Below, piece by piece: positions 26,865-36,904 of a stretch of 64,000 nt of DNA. The stretch spans positions 62,001-126,000 of the forward strand of contig NZ_PFXK01000009.1 in assembly GCF_002812955.1 (NCBI RefSeq). Reading direction: 5' to 3'. Within the stretch, counting starts at the first letter, position 1. Every line of letters starts with the position of its first letter. Made by a program: the position numbers and the translations under genes. Source of the stretch: Vibrio sp. HA2012 (lineage in GTDB: Bacteria; Pseudomonadota; Gammaproteobacteria; Enterobacterales; Vibrionaceae). The notes beneath the pieces are model-generated. The model was not told where the DNA came from. It searched no databases and saw only the letters and a list, made by a program, of their open reading frames with translations.

Positions 26865-27383
26865 ATGGCTGATAAACGTAATATTTTCTTAGTGGGACCA
26901 ATGGGTGCTGGTAAAAGCACGATTGGCCGACACCTTGCACAACAACTGCACATGGAATTTGTCGATTCCGATACGGTTATTGAAGAACGTACCGGTGCTG
27001 ATATTGCCTGGGTATTTGATGTTGAAGGTGAAGAAGGCTTCCGTAAGCGCGAAGAAGCTGTCATTAATGAACTGACTGAACAGCAGGGTATTGTTCTGGC
27101 AACCGGTGGCGGCTCGGTTAAGAGTAAAGAAAACCGTAACCGACTTTCTGCTCGTGGTGTGGTTGTCTATCTGGAAACGACGATCGAGAAACAGTTGGCT
27201 CGTACCAACCGCGATAAGAAGCGTCCGCTTCTGCAAACGGATGATCCTCGTGAGGTGTTGGAAAATCTGGCATCGGAACGTAATACTCTGTATGAAGAAG
27301 TTGCTGATTATACGGTGCGTACCGATGATCAAAGTGCGAAAGTGGTCGCTAATCAAATTGTAAAAATGCTGGAAGATCACTAA
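26865..27383 (+). CDS. aroK: shikimate kinase I
   Basis: Phosphorylates shikimate in the aromatic amino-acid pathway. A 172-residue P-loop kinase with Walker A GPMGAGKS at residues 11-18, the shikimate-binding [14 protein letters not shown] and the LID/ATP region RDKKRPLL. Very close to E. coli AroK. ATG 26856 is in frame but [12 protein letters not shown] is the conserved start. It is followed 24 nt later by aroB, the classic aroK-aroB-damX-dam order. Confidence 0.96.
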   Translation: MADKRNIFLVGPMGAGKSTIGRHLAQQLHMEFVDSDTVIEERTGADIAWVFDVEGEEGFRKREEAVINELTEQQGIVLATGGGSVKSKENRNRLSARGVVVYLETTIEKQLARTNRDKKRPLLQTDDPREVLENLASERNTLYEEVADYTVRTDDQSAKVVANQIVKMLEDH

Positions 27384-27407
27384 GTTCAAACTAGCGGAGA
27401 GTTAACC

Positions 27408-28493
27408 ATGGAACGGATCACTGTTGAACTTGGTGAGCGTAGCTATCCAATTACTATCGGCGCTGGATTATTTAATGATCCGGCGTGTTTTTCTTTCTTA
27501 TCCCCGAACAAAAAAGTGGTGGTGATCAGTAACGTAACGGTTGCTCCGCTTTACGCCGAAAAAATCTCTGCCCTGATTACTCAAGCGGGCTGTGAGGTCT
27601 CCGTTCTTGAGTTGCCGGATGGTGAGCAGCATAAGAATCTGACTGAATTTGAAAAGATCATGAGCTACCTGATTGAAGGCAGTTATAGTCGTGATGTTAC
27701 TTTAGTCGCTCTGGGGGGAGGGGTTATCGGTGATTTGGTCGGATTTGCGGCGGCATGTTATCAGCGTGGTATCGATTTTATTCAGGTACCGACAACATTG
27801 CTTTCTCAGGTGGATTCTTCTGTCGGAGGGAAGACGGCGGTAAATCATCCTCTGGGTAAGAATATGATAGGGGCATTTTACCAGCCTAAATCTGTAATTA
27901 TTGATACGGACTGTCTGGGTACGCTTCCCGAACGGGAGTTTGCATCAGGTATGGCGGAAGTCATTAAATACGGCATTATCTATGATTATGATTTCTTTGT
28001 CTGGCTGGAAGAGCATATGGAGCAGCTGTATGCACTGGATCAGCAGGCACTTGCTTATGCGATAGCTCGTTGTTGCAGTATTAAGGCCGAAGTGGTGGCT
28101 CAGGATGAAAAAGAGTCAGGAATTCGTGCATTACTGAACCTTGGTCATACTTTTGGTCATGCGATTGAAGCAGAACTAGGGTATGGTAATTGGTTGCATG
28201 GCGAAGCTGTTTCAGCAGGTACAGCAATGGCAGCACGGACTGCGCAACGACAAGGGCTGATCGATGATGTTCAGGCGGAACGTATGATTGCTGTACTGCA
28301 GAAAGCTCGTTTGCCTGTACATACGCCTGCTAATATGTCTTTTGATGATTTTATGCCGCATATGATGCGGGATAAAAAAGTGTTATCCGGTAAACTTCGA
28401 CTGGTACTTCCCAGCAGTATAGGTTCTGCTGATGTGGTAGCAGAGGTTCCGGGAGAACATATCCGTCAGGCTATTGAAGCCTGCCGTCGGTAA
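27408..28493 (+). CDS. aroB: 3-dehydroquinate synthase
   Basis: Second enzyme of the shikimate pathway; cyclises DAHP to 3-dehydroquinate with NAD+ and zinc. The 361-residue chain has the NAD-binding [16 protein letters not shown], the substrate loop [17 protein letters not shown], and zinc ligands in [10 protein letters not shown] and LHGEAVSAG. Preceded by a GGAGAG ribosome site. In an operon with aroK. Confidence 0.98.
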   Translation: MERITVELGERSYPITIGAGLFNDPACFSFLSPNKKVVVISNVTVAPLYAEKISALITQAGCEVSVLELPDGEQHKNLTEFEKIMSYLIEGSYSRDVTLVALGGGVIGDLVGFAAACYQRGIDFIQVPTTLLSQVDSSVGGKTAVNHPLGKNMIGAFYQPKSVIIDTDCLGTLPEREFASGMAEVIKYGIIYDYDFFVWLEEHMEQLYALDQQALAYAIARCCSIKAEVVAQDEKESGIRALLNLGHTFGHAIEAELGYGNWLHGEAVSAGTAMAARTAQRQGLIDDVQAERMIAVLQKARLPVHTPANMSFDDFMPHMMRDKKVLSGKLRLVLPSSIGSADVVAEVPGEHIRQAIEACRR

Positions 28494-28554
28494 TATGGGA
28501 CGGCACTGAAAATAAACCCTATTTGCTGAGGCAAATTGTCAATAGGATTCCCGA

Positions 28555-30039
28555 ATGAGTTTGGCGCATGAGTTACGTGTTCTGGATATCGAATCACAGG
28601 TAGAGTTGCTGGATCGTCTGCAACTTCTGACCCGTTTTGGTTCCAATCTGATCAATATCTCCGGTGTCAAAGGTTCGGGAAAGTCCTGGATAGCCCAGCG
28701 TTATCTTGAAGCCCGTTCTCAGGATAAAAATCAGTCTCTGCTGATGTGCCATCCTAATCAGAGTGATAAACAGAAGCGGGCCATACTGCTGAATCAGATA
28801 GTTTCGGCTCCTCTGTTTAATGAGGAAGATCCTGTTAGTGAAAGTTTTGCTTATCTGGTACAGGACAGAAGCTGTGATGTTGTGGTTGTGGTGGATGATG
28901 CTCATCTGCTGAGTGAAACCCTGCTGGCGGAGCTCTGGACTCTGGTTCTGGAAGCACAGACCAATCCTCTCTGGAATATCAATATTCTTCTCTTTACTAC
29001 TGGTGATGTTCTTGAGCCGGTATTGACCCGGCTCAGTTACGGACAGGAACTAAAGCCCATTTCTCTGGAAATCGAACCGCTGAGAGAGAAAGAAGCTGAA
29101 ACTTTCTGTGAACTGCTGGTGATCAAATATGCGACGGATGCCGGACTTAAAAAGAAAATCCGTCAGGCGATGAAAAAAACGCCTCCTCTGCCGGGAGCGT
29201 TAATGGCCTTGGGAGAAAGTAAGATGGAAAGAAAAATTATTATTCGTTCAATCATAGGTTCACCGGGGATTATCGCGGCTTTTTCCATTTTGTTACTTCT
29301 GCTGGTGGCCGGGGGATATTTCTGGTTCTTTAATCAGCCAGTTCCTGAAGTTGTGACAGAAGAATCTGTCACGACAGCAGTGACCGATACGGCGGAGCCA
29401 ACAGTATTACCGGTGGCCGCGGATACGTCTTCTCCTGCAGAGGAACAGCCAGACCCGGCGGTGGTAGAGGATGATGCTATATCACTTCCTCCGGAGATTC
29501 AGGAGAGCATAGAAAGTGTCGGTAAAGCAGATGATGGCCAGCGGGTCGTCGTTCCGGCACAGGTTGTTGATGCTTTGCTGGAAGGCAGTACTGATGTTGA
29601 TACCCGTGTCATTGATGATGTGGTCAGTGATGTCCGACAACAAGCCGATATGCCTACTGACATTATGGAAGGACAGGGTGAGCCAGTTGAAGCTGCTGAG
29701 CAGTCTGCAGAAGTACTTCCTCCTCCGGTGATCACTTTCTCCTTTGCTAAGGATGAGCTCAGAGCCATTCCGGCCAGTCACTATACGTTGCAACTAGCCG
29801 CTTTGTTATCGCTGGAAGAGGTAGAGTCATTTATCACGGAGCATCAGATACAGGACAAGGTTCAGGTTTATCCGACTGTCCGTAATGATATTGAGTGGTT
29901 TATTGTTACATCCGGAGACTTTTCTTCTATTCAGGCGGCCAGAGATGCCCGCCTTCAGCTTCCGGAAAGTATTCAGGTTCTGGAGCCATGGGCAAAATCC
30001 ATGCGGCAGGTACACAGCGAAATGGCACTGGCAAATTAA
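28555..30039 (+). CDS. damX: DamX-like cell-division protein with AAA ATPase and SPOR domains
   Basis: A 494-residue protein. Residues 1-225 form an ATPase of the ExeA/AAA type with Walker A GVKGSGKS (about 38-45) and Walker B VVVVVDDAHLL. A transmembrane helix follows (about 238-258), then a long acidic, low-complexity periplasmic linker rich in Val, Glu and Asp, and a C-terminal SPOR domain (about 405-485) that should bind denuded glycan at the septum. E. coli DamX has the SPOR domain but not an intact ATPase motif, so this is the longer Vibrio form. Located between aroB and dam, as in E. coli. Confidence 0.9.
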   Translation: MSLAHELRVLDIESQVELLDRLQLLTRFGSNLINISGVKGSGKSWIAQRYLEARSQDKNQSLLMCHPNQSDKQKRAILLNQIVSAPLFNEEDPVSESFAYLVQDRSCDVVVVVDDAHLLSETLLAELWTLVLEAQTNPLWNINILLFTTGDVLEPVLTRLSYGQELKPISLEIEPLREKEAETFCELLVIKYATDAGLKKKIRQAMKKTPPLPGALMALGESKMERKIIIRSIIGSPGIIAAFSILLLLLVAGGYFWFFNQPVPEVVTEESVTTAVTDTAEPTVLPVAADTSSPAEEQPDPAVVEDDAISLPPEIQESIESVGKADDGQRVVVPAQVVDALLEGSTDVDTRVIDDVVSDVRQQADMPTDIMEGQGEPVEAAEQSAEVLPPPVITFSFAKDELRAIPASHYTLQLAALLSLEEVESFITEHQIQDKVQVYPTVRNDIEWFIVTSGDFSSIQAARDARLQLPESIQVLEPWAKSMRQVHSEMALAN

Positions 30040-30126
30040 CGCTGAGGTCAGTGGAAAAATATGTTACATTCCGCCCCCTTATTTTTGTGCAGTTAGTAGC
30101 GCGTGGACAGACAGTAAGAGCAGTAA

Positions 30127-30957
30127 ATGAAAAAGCAGCGTGCCTTCTTAAAATGGGCTGGTGGTAAATACGGATTGGTTGAAGATATTCAGCGTCATCT
30201 GCCGCCTGCAAAAAGGCTGATAGAACCATTCGCCGGAGCCGGATCGGTTTTTCTTAATACGGATTACGAAGAGTATCTGCTTGCCGATATCAATCAGGAT
30301 CTGATTAATCTGTATAACCTGCTGAAAGCAGAACCGGATAAATATATCCACGAAGCACGACGTTTGTTTCAGCCGGATTGTAACCGCAAAGAGTTTTATC
30401 TGGACATGCGTGCCCAGTTCAATGCGACCAATGATGTCTGGTTCCGTTCTCTTGCATTTTTGTATATGAACCGTTTTGGCTTTAATGGCTTATGCCGCTA
30501 TAACAAAAAGGGTGGTTTTAACGTGCCTTTCGGTTCTTACAAAAAACCCTATTTTCCGGAACAGGAGATGCTGGCATTCGCAGAAAAGGCACAGAAGGCC
30601 ACATTTGTCTGTGAAAGTTATATCGATACTTTTGCCCGTGCTGATAACGACAGTGTTATTTACTGCGATCCGCCTTATGCGCCTTTATCGAATACAGCTA
30701 ATTTTACTTCTTATGCTACCAGTGGTTTTACACTGGATGATCAGGCCAATCTGGCTGAAATTGCAGAAAATATTTCCTGCCAGAAGGGGATCCCTGTTCT
30801 TATATCTAATCATGATACCTTACTGACCCGGCGCCTTTACCATGGAGCTAATCTGAATGTGGTCAGAGTGAAGCGTACCATCAGCCGTAACGGAGCTGGA
30901 CGCAATAAAGTCGATGAGCTTCTGGCTCTTTTCAGCCATCAGGCTGAATCCGTCTGA
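30127..30957 (+). CDS. dam: DNA adenine methyltransferase
   Basis: Methylates adenine N6 in GATC, guiding mismatch repair and replication timing. The 276-residue alpha-class enzyme has the SAM motif FLKWAGGKYGLVEDI, the second SAM element IEPFAGAGSVFLN, and the catalytic DPPY motif (about 181-184) followed by APLSNTANFTSY. It sits in the aroK-aroB-damX-dam-rpe-gph-trpS group. MutL, another player in Dam-directed repair, is encoded at 54 kb. Confidence 0.98.
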   Translation: MKKQRAFLKWAGGKYGLVEDIQRHLPPAKRLIEPFAGAGSVFLNTDYEEYLLADINQDLINLYNLLKAEPDKYIHEARRLFQPDCNRKEFYLDMRAQFNATNDVWFRSLAFLYMNRFGFNGLCRYNKKGGFNVPFGSYKKPYFPEQEMLAFAEKAQKATFVCESYIDTFARADNDSVIYCDPPYAPLSNTANFTSYATSGFTLDDQANLAEIAENISCQKGIPVLISNHDTLLTRRLYHGANLNVVRVKRTISRNGAGRNKVDELLALFSHQAESV

Positions 30958-31011
30958 AGGGCAGGATTTTTCGGTAAATCTCTGCTACTGGCAATCAGGG
31001 AATTAGGGTAA

Positions 31012-31045
31012 AATACGGGCGAATTTCGTCCGTATTATTATTTTG
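31012..31045 (+). terminator. hairpin with U-rich tail between dam and rpe
   Basis: AATACGGGCG (31012-31021) pairs with CGTCCGTATT (31027-31036), a 10-bp stem with one G-U pair and an AATTT loop, followed by ATTATTTTG. It lies midway between the dam stop and rpe start and may partly terminate or attenuate the operon. Confidence 0.55.
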
Positions 31046-31068
31046 TGTAATTATTCCTGAGGTCAGGT

Positions 31069-31743
31069 ATGAAAGATTTTCTTATTGCTCCATCCATTTT
31101 ATCTGCTGATTTTGCCCGTCTTGGTAACGATGTGGAAAAAGTGCTGCAAGCCGGTGCAGATATCATCCACTTTGATGTGATGGATAACCATTTTGTACCT
31201 AACCTTTCTTTTGGTGCCCCTATTTGCAAGGCATTGCGTGATTATGGCATTACGGCACCGATTGATGTACATCTGATGGTTAAGCCGGTTGATCGCATTA
31301 TTCCTGATTTTGCTAAAGCCGGAGCCAGCATTATTACTGTTCATGCTGATGCCACTGATCATCTGGACCGCAGCCTGCAACTGATCAAAGAATGCGGTTG
31401 TGAGGCGGGTGTTGTACTAAACCCGGCAACGCCACTGCACCACCTTGATTACATCATGGATAAACTGGACATGATCCTGCTTATGTCGGTTAACCCGGGC
31501 TTTGGCGGTCAGTCTTTTATCCCTTCATCTCTGAACAAACTACGTGATATTCGTCAGCGTATCGAAGCCTCAGGCCGCGATATCCGTCTTGAGGTTGACG
31601 GCGGCGTGAAGGTAGACAATATCCGTGAAATCGCTGAAGCTGGTGCTGATGTCTTTGTCGCAGGGTCTGCTATTTTCGGTCAGCCGGACTATAAAGTCGT
31701 GATTGACGAAATGCGCGCTGAGCTGGCAAAAGTACAGCAATAA
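31069..31743 (+). CDS. rpe: ribulose-phosphate 3-epimerase
   Basis: Interconverts ribulose 5-phosphate and xylulose 5-phosphate in the pentose phosphate pathway. A 224-residue TIM barrel starting [14 protein letters not shown], with metal ligands in [12 protein letters not shown] and DVHLMV, the [12 protein letters not shown] phosphate loop and the LEVDGGVK motif. Ribosome site GAGG. Follows dam and precedes gph. Confidence 0.98.
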   Translation: MKDFLIAPSILSADFARLGNDVEKVLQAGADIIHFDVMDNHFVPNLSFGAPICKALRDYGITAPIDVHLMVKPVDRIIPDFAKAGASIITVHADATDHLDRSLQLIKECGCEAGVVLNPATPLHHLDYIMDKLDMILLMSVNPGFGGQSFIPSSLNKLRDIRQRIEASGRDIRLEVDGGVKVDNIREIAEAGADVFVAGSAIFGQPDYKVVIDEMRAELAKVQQ

Positions 31744-31797
31744 GACCGACACTTTTCCTCTCCCTGATGAGAGAGGATGATTGATTATGGAAGAATA

Positions 31798-32478
31798 ATG
31801 TCGCTGGAAAAAATTAAACTGATCGCATTCGACCTGGATGGTACGCTGCTGGACAGTGTGCCGGATTTAGCTCTGGCGGTGGATCAGTCAGTACAGGCTC
31901 TGGGTTATGATCCCGTGAGTGAAGATCAGGTTCGTGAGTGGGTTGGGAATGGTGCCGATATACTGCTGGGCAGAGCGCTGAGCAGGAGTCTCACGGTTGA
32001 CCCGGCTATTGATCCGGAAGTACAGAAAAAGGCTCGTGAGCTATTTAATAAGTTTTATGCCGAATGTGGTCATGCCCTGAGCAATCTGTACCCTACGGTA
32101 AAGGAAACGCTGGATAAGCTCTATAGTGCTGGTTATAAGCTGGCGGTTGTTACTAATAAGCCGGGGACATTTGTGCCGGAGATTCTGCAACAACATCACT
32201 TGTCTGATTTGTTTGTGGATGTGATTGGCGGAGAAGACTTTCCGCTGCGTAAGCCTGATCCTATGGCACTGAACTGGCTGTTGGATAAGCATGGTTTATC
32301 TGCAGAAGAGATGCTGATGGTCGGCGACTCTAAAAACGATGTGCTGGCGGCTAAAAACGCCTGTTGTCCCTCTTTTGCCTTAACCTATGGTTACAATCAC
32401 GGTGAGCCCATCGAAAACTCTGAGCCGGACTATATCGCAGATGAAATGGCGGAACTGTTGACTCTGCTAACTGCGTAA
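31798..32478 (+). CDS. gph: phosphoglycolate phosphatase
   Basis: A 226-residue HAD-superfamily hydrolase that removes 2-phosphoglycolate formed during repair of oxidised DNA ends. HAD motif I is FDLDGTLLDS (nucleophile D12, acid D14), motif II TNKPG, motif III RKPDP with the catalytic Lys, and motif IV VGDSKNDVLAAKNA. The frame opens at 31777, but that ATG has no spacing to a ribosome site; GGAAG before 31798 and the family N-terminus favour the later start. Confidence 0.95.
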   Translation: MSLEKIKLIAFDLDGTLLDSVPDLALAVDQSVQALGYDPVSEDQVREWVGNGADILLGRALSRSLTVDPAIDPEVQKKARELFNKFYAECGHALSNLYPTVKETLDKLYSAGYKLAVVTNKPGTFVPEILQQHHLSDLFVDVIGGEDFPLRKPDPMALNWLLDKHGLSAEEMLMVGDSKNDVLAAKNACCPSFALTYGYNHGEPIENSEPDYIADEMAELLTLLTA

Positions 32479-32606
32479 AGGTAAAAGAATTTCAGTTTTA
32501 TGGCTGGAAAAATACTCGCTAACGAGTACACTGCTTGGGTTGTCTTTCAGACACCTGCGTATTCTTTTTTCAAATATTATTCTAAAGAAGTAAGGAAATC
32601 ATAATC

Positions 32607-33611
32607 ATGAGCAAACCTATTGTATTAAGTGGCGTACAGCCATCAGGTGAACTAAGTATCGGTAACTACTTAGGTGCTCTTCGTCAGTGGCATCAAATGC
32701 AGGACGATTATGATTGCCATTACTGTATTGTTGATCTTCATGCTATTACGGTCCGTCAGGATCCAAAAGCCTTGTATGAAGCAACGCTGGATGCGCTGTC
32801 GGTCTGTCTGGCTGTCGGAGTGACCCCGGAGAAAAGTACCCTGTTTGTTCAGTCTCATGTACCAGAGCATGCGCAGCTGGGCTGGGTACTGAACTGCTAC
32901 ACTCAGATGGGTGAACTGAACCGTATGACTCAGTTCAAAGATAAAGCTCAACGTTATGCGAACGATATCAACGTTGGCCTATACGATTATCCGGTGCTGA
33001 TGGCGGCCGATATTCTGGCTTATCAGGCTGAGCAGGTACCGGTTGGCAGTGATCAGAAGCAGCATCTTGAGCTGGCTCGTGATATCGCACTGCGTTTTAA
33101 CAATCTGTATGGCGAAACTTTTGTGGTACCTGAACCGTATATTCCACAGGTGAATGCCCGTGTAATGAGCCTGCAGGATGCTACGAAGAAGATGTCTAAG
33201 TCAGATGATAACCGCAAGAATGTGATTACCATTCTGGAAGATCCTAAGTCGATTACCAAGAAAATTAAGAGTGCAGTAACAGACCCGGAAGATCCACCTC
33301 GTGTTATTTATGATGTGGAGAACAAGCCTGGTATCGCTAACCTGATGGGGCTGATGCATGCCGCGACCGGTCAGAGTTTTGCTGAAATCGAGAAAGAGTT
33401 TGAAGGCAAAATGTACGGCCACTTTAAAGTGGCTGTCGCTGAGGCTGTGGTCGCTATGCTGGAACCTGTACAGGCAGAATATAAGCGTATTCGTGCTGAT
33501 CGTGCATATCTGGATTCAGTGATGAAGAATGGTGCCGAGAAAGCTTCAACACAAGCGGAAGAAACACTCAAGAGAGTCTACAAAGCTGTAGGTTTTGTTG
33601 CACGCCCGTAA
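32607..33611 (+). CDS. trpS: tryptophanyl-tRNA synthetase
   Basis: Charges tRNA-Trp. A 334-residue class I synthetase with the HIGH-like segment [17 protein letters not shown], the [22 protein letters not shown] substrate region and KMSKS at residues 195-199, the same number as in E. coli. AAGTAAGGAA lies upstream of the ATG. A 6-bp hairpin (TACTCG/CGAGTA, 32513-32528) is in the 128-nt leader but nothing suggests a T-box or attenuator. Last gene of the dam group; a strong terminator follows. Confidence 0.98.
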   Translation: MSKPIVLSGVQPSGELSIGNYLGALRQWHQMQDDYDCHYCIVDLHAITVRQDPKALYEATLDALSVCLAVGVTPEKSTLFVQSHVPEHAQLGWVLNCYTQMGELNRMTQFKDKAQRYANDINVGLYDYPVLMAADILAYQAEQVPVGSDQKQHLELARDIALRFNNLYGETFVVPEPYIPQVNARVMSLQDATKKMSKSDDNRKNVITILEDPKSITKKIKSAVTDPEDPPRVIYDVENKPGIANLMGLMHAATGQSFAEIEKEFEGKMYGHFKVAVAEAVVAMLEPVQAEYKRIRADRAYLDSVMKNGAEKASTQAEETLKRVYKAVGFVARP

Positions 33612-33638
33612 TGTAAATACGACAGAATCAGACGGATT

Positions 33639-33675
33639 AAGGCCGGCAGTTATTATACTGCTGGCCTTATTTTTT
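33639..33675 (+). terminator. intrinsic terminator after trpS
   Basis: AAGGCCGGCAG (33639-33649) pairs with CTGCTGGCCTT (33658-33668), 11 bp with one G-U, loop of 8 nt, followed by ATTTTTT. It ends the dam-rpe-gph-trpS unit before pabA. Confidence 0.9.
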
Positions 33676-33753
33676 ACTTGCCTTTCTCGGACGGTATTGG
33701 AAGAATGCCATCCAACGTCTTCTGGTTTAACTGCCATATCTGCAGGAAGTTCA

Positions 33754-34341
33754 ATGTTGCTTATTATCGACAACTACGACTCTTTCACCTACAACTTGTA
33801 CCAGTATTTCTGTGAACTGGGCGCTGAGGTGAAAGTGGTACGCAATGACGAGATTGACATCCCGGGTATTGAAGCATTGAAGCCGACTCATTTGGTTATT
33901 TCACCGGGGCCCTGTACACCGAATGAAGCCGGCATTTCTCTGGATGTAATCAGGCACTTTGCGGGTAAGCTTCCGATTCTTGGTGTCTGTTTGGGACATC
34001 AGGCTATTGCTCAGGTTTTTGGCGGTGAGGTTGTGCGTGCCCGCGAGGTCATGCATGGTAAAACGTCGTTAATTACCCATACAGGTAAGAGTGTATTTCA
34101 TGCATTGAATAATCCTCTGACGGTGACCCGATATCATTCTCTGGTGGTGAAAGCTGACTCTTTGCCTGATTGTTTTGAAGTCACTGCCTGGACCACCCTG
34201 GCTAATGGTGAGATGGACGAGATCATGGGCTATCAGCATAAGACATTGCCTATTGAAGCGGTGCAGTTTCATCCTGAATCGATAAAAACAGAACAGGGGC
34301 ATGCACTTTTGGCGAATTTTCTGCAAAGAAGCCGTGTGTAG
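33754..34341 (+). CDS. pabA: aminodeoxychorismate/anthranilate synthase glutamine amidotransferase subunit
   Basis: A 195-residue class I amidotransferase that supplies ammonia to PabB for p-aminobenzoate (folate) synthesis, or to TrpE. The triad is intact: C79 in GVCLGHQ, H173 and E175 in [17 protein letters not shown] forms the oxyanion region. The open frame extends 53 codons upstream, but the upstream part is not conserved and overlaps the trpS terminator; AGGAAG lies 5 nt before ATG 33754. Assigned to pabA by context, because in vibrios trpG lies in the trp operon and pabA beside argD/astC. Confidence 0.93.
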   Translation: MLLIIDNYDSFTYNLYQYFCELGAEVKVVRNDEIDIPGIEALKPTHLVISPGPCTPNEAGISLDVIRHFAGKLPILGVCLGHQAIAQVFGGEVVRAREVMHGKTSLITHTGKSVFHALNNPLTVTRYHSLVVKADSLPDCFEVTAWTTLANGEMDEIMGYQHKTLPIEAVQFHPESIKTEQGHALLANFLQRSRV

Positions 34342-34612
34342 TTTCTGTCCGTTTCCCATCTGCCAGTGATCACTTTTCCAGATATTTTTCTGTTCGATAC
34401 TGATTAATAAATATGAATTTTTTTTCATATTTTGTTTTTTTTATCTGGTAGTATTGCTTTTGTTTGCGTTTTTATGTCTTATTAGTGAATAAATAGTCAT
34501 TGGTGGCTATTGGGTTCAATAGAACCGTTGTTCTTATCTATTGAAATCGTTATTAAATGGTAAATACTAATTAAGATACACTTATGGCGTATCGGGTCGG
34601 GGAGACGTGACA
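34342..34612. promoter_or_regulatory. pabA-astC intergenic region with ARG-box-like sites
   Basis: A 271-bp AT-rich region upstream of astC. TGAATTTTTTTTCA (34414-34427) and TGAATAAATAGTCA (34486-34499) each differ by one base from the ArgR core TGAATwwwwATTCA. Their centres are 72 bp apart, not the usual close pair of ARG boxes, so binding by ArgR is only suggested. T-rich tracts (34424-34442) make chance matches likelier. Confidence 0.4.
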
Positions 34613-35818
34613 ATGGAAAATAAGGTCGAGCGCAGTTGGTTTGATGAGGTGATGGTACCTTGCTATAGCCCGATGGAAATGGTGCCGGTCAGGGGGGAAG
34701 GCTCCCGGCTTTGGGATCAGGAAGGTAAAGAGTATATCGATTTTGCTGGTGGTATTGCGGTCAGTTGTCTCGGTCACTGTCATCCAGTAATGGTCAATGC
34801 CATCACTGAGCAGGCGAAAAAAATCTGGCATGTCAGTAATGTCATGACTAATGAACCAGCATTACGTTTGGCTCGCAAACTGACAGAGCTGACCTTTGCC
34901 GATAAAGTTTTTTTTGCTAACTCTGGTGCAGAGGCAAATGAAGCGGCTTTTAAACTGGCTCGCCGGGTAGCGGCTGACCGATTCGGGGCTGAAAAATCAG
35001 AAATTATTGCCTTTAAACAAGGGTTTCATGGCCGGACGTTTTTTACGGTAACCGTTGGAGGGCAGAATGCCTACTCGGATGGTTTTGGCCCTAAACCCGG
35101 TGAAGTGACGCATCTTGACTACAATGATATTGAAGCATTAAAAGCGCATATTTCCAATAAAACTTGTGCAGTGGTGATGGAACCACTACAGGGCGAGGGG
35201 GGGATCGTATCTCCTGTGCCTGATTTTGCTCTGGCAGTGCGGGAATTGTGTGATCAGTATAATGCTTTGCTGATTTTTGACGAAGTACAGACAGGTAATG
35301 GCCGGACGGGAAATCTGTATGCCTATGAAGGTCTGGGGGTGACTCCTGATATACTGAGTACGGCCAAATCGCTGGGTGGCGGTTTTCCTATCGGGGCTAT
35401 GCTGACGACAACCGAATTGGCTGCTCATTTTAAGGTTGGTACGCATGGCTCTACTTACGGTGGTAATCCGTTGGCGTGTGCAGTGGCAGAAGCTGTTCTG
35501 GATGAAATCAGTAAACCTGAAACCCTGAATGGTGTTCTGGAAAGAGAAATTATCTTTCGTGAAGGTCTGGCGGAGATCAACAAAAAATACAGTATTTTCA
35601 GTGAGATCCGCGGAGAAGGTCTGTTACTTGGTGCTGCGATGAATAAGGCGTGGCAGGGAAGGGCAAAAGATGTACTGACAGCTGCCGGGAAAGAGGGGCT
35701 GATGGTGTTGATTGCCGGTGCTAATGTAGTTCGATTTACGCCGTCATTGGTGATTGCTAAAGAAGATATACAAGAAGGACTGGCGAGACTGGATAAAGCG
35801 ATTGCTTCGATTGTCTGA
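34613..35818 (+). CDS. astC: succinylornithine/acetylornithine aminotransferase
   Basis: A 401-residue class III PLP aminotransferase that converts N2-succinylornithine to succinylglutamate semialdehyde and can usually also serve as ArgD in arginine synthesis. The PLP-binding Lys is in [13 protein letters not shown] (K252), with [11 protein letters not shown] (PLP Asp) and [15 protein letters not shown] 34607 is in frame, but GGGGAG lies 8 nt before ATG 34613 and only 2 nt before the GTG. It heads the astC-astA-astD group; astB and astE are not in this window. In V. cholerae this locus is annotated argD. Confidence 0.93.
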   Translation: MENKVERSWFDEVMVPCYSPMEMVPVRGEGSRLWDQEGKEYIDFAGGIAVSCLGHCHPVMVNAITEQAKKIWHVSNVMTNEPALRLARKLTELTFADKVFFANSGAEANEAAFKLARRVAADRFGAEKSEIIAFKQGFHGRTFFTVTVGGQNAYSDGFGPKPGEVTHLDYNDIEALKAHISNKTCAVVMEPLQGEGGIVSPVPDFALAVRELCDQYNALLIFDEVQTGNGRTGNLYAYEGLGVTPDILSTAKSLGGGFPIGAMLTTTELAAHFKVGTHGSTYGGNPLACAVAEAVLDEISKPETLNGVLEREIIFREGLAEINKKYSIFSEIRGEGLLLGAAMNKAWQGRAKDVLTAAGKEGLMVLIAGANVVRFTPSLVIAKEDIQEGLARLDKAIASIV

Positions 35819-35872
35819 GGGTATTATACGCTTTGTCGCTCTCTGAACCTTCTGTAACAAGGAGGCGTTGTG

Positions 35873-36892
35873 ATGCTTGTTGTTCGACCTATAGAGAAAA
35901 CAGATTACCCGGCTCTGCGGGTGTGTGCTGAAGAGTCCGGGCATGGTTTCACTTCTCTTCCTGTTAATGAAGGGCTGCTTATCAGCCGAATCGAACATTC
36001 TGTGGAGAGTTTTGCCAGACAGAATATTACTCAACCGGAGGGAGAAAGCTATCTGATGGTGGGGGTGGATTCGGTGACGGGGGAGGTGGCAGGTACCACG
36101 GCTCTTGAATCTGCTGTCGGACTGGATCTGCCTTTCTATACCTACCACATCAGCACAATAGTGCACTCTTCTCAGCCTCTGGGAGTCAATAATAAGGTAC
36201 AGATACTCACTCTTGGTAATAACTATACCGGTTGTACAGAAGTTTGTACTCTGTTTCTGCGACCTTCTTTTCGTGGGGGACTGAATGGCAAACTGATGTC
36301 GAAGTGCCGTTTTCTGATGCTGGCGGAACATCCGGAACGTTTTTCTGCGACAGTTTTTGCGGAAATGCGCGGTGTTTCTGACGCGGATGGTAACTCACCA
36401 TTCTGGCAATGGTTACAGGAACATTTTTTCTCTATTGACTTCACTATGGCAGATTATCTTACCGGGATCGGGAAAAAAGGTTTTATTGCGGATCTGATGC
36501 CGAAGCTTCCTATCTACGTTAATTTGCTCAGTCCTGAAGCGCAGGCTGTTATCGGGCAAGTACATGAAAAAACACTTCCTGCACTTAAGCTACTGGAACA
36601 GGAGGGATTTGCCTGTCGGAATCACATTGATATCTTTGATGCCGGACCTACGGTTGAATGCGACACTCAGCAGATCAATTCGGTGCGGAACTCATTCCGG
36701 GCCAGAGTGAAAGTCAGTGAACACACCAGTTCTCAGGATTATCTGTTATCCAACACCTCATTTGAACACTTCAGAGCGACGGCAGCTAAAGCCGCATATG
36801 ATCAGGAGAATCAGACCGTTCTGCTTGCTCAGGAAGTGGCAGATGCACTGCAGGTGACCAATGGTGATTCTGTACGTATGCTTGCGCTATAA
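35873..36892 (+). CDS. astA: arginine N-succinyltransferase
   Basis: Transfers succinyl from succinyl-CoA to the alpha-amino group of arginine, first step of the AST degradation pathway. A 339-residue protein of the AstA/AruG family starting LVVRPIEKTDYPALRV, with LFLRPSFRGGLNGKLMSKCRF and FAEMRGVSDADGNSPFW, which are hallmarks of the family. AAGGAGGC lies 7 nt before ATG 35873, preferred to the GTG directly before it. Between astC and astD with short gaps. Confidence 0.96.
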   Translation: MLVVRPIEKTDYPALRVCAEESGHGFTSLPVNEGLLISRIEHSVESFARQNITQPEGESYLMVGVDSVTGEVAGTTALESAVGLDLPFYTYHISTIVHSSQPLGVNNKVQILTLGNNYTGCTEVCTLFLRPSFRGGLNGKLMSKCRFLMLAEHPERFSATVFAEMRGVSDADGNSPFWQWLQEHFFSIDFTMADYLTGIGKKGFIADLMPKLPIYVNLLSPEAQAVIGQVHEKTLPALKLLEQEGFACRNHIDIFDAGPTVECDTQQINSVRNSFRARVKVSEHTSSQDYLLSNTSFEHFRATAAKAAYDQENQTVLLAQEVADALQVTNGDSVRMLAL

Positions 36893-36904
36893 ACAGGAGG
36901 CGGT

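Noticed and set aside
32513..32528. trpS leader hairpin as tryptophan attenuator or T-box
   Set aside because: Only 6 bp, no tryptophan-rich leader peptide, and T-boxes are not expected in this group.
33595..33753. N-terminal extension of pabA
   Set aside because: It reads through the trpS terminator and is not conserved; the start at 33754 has a ribosome site.
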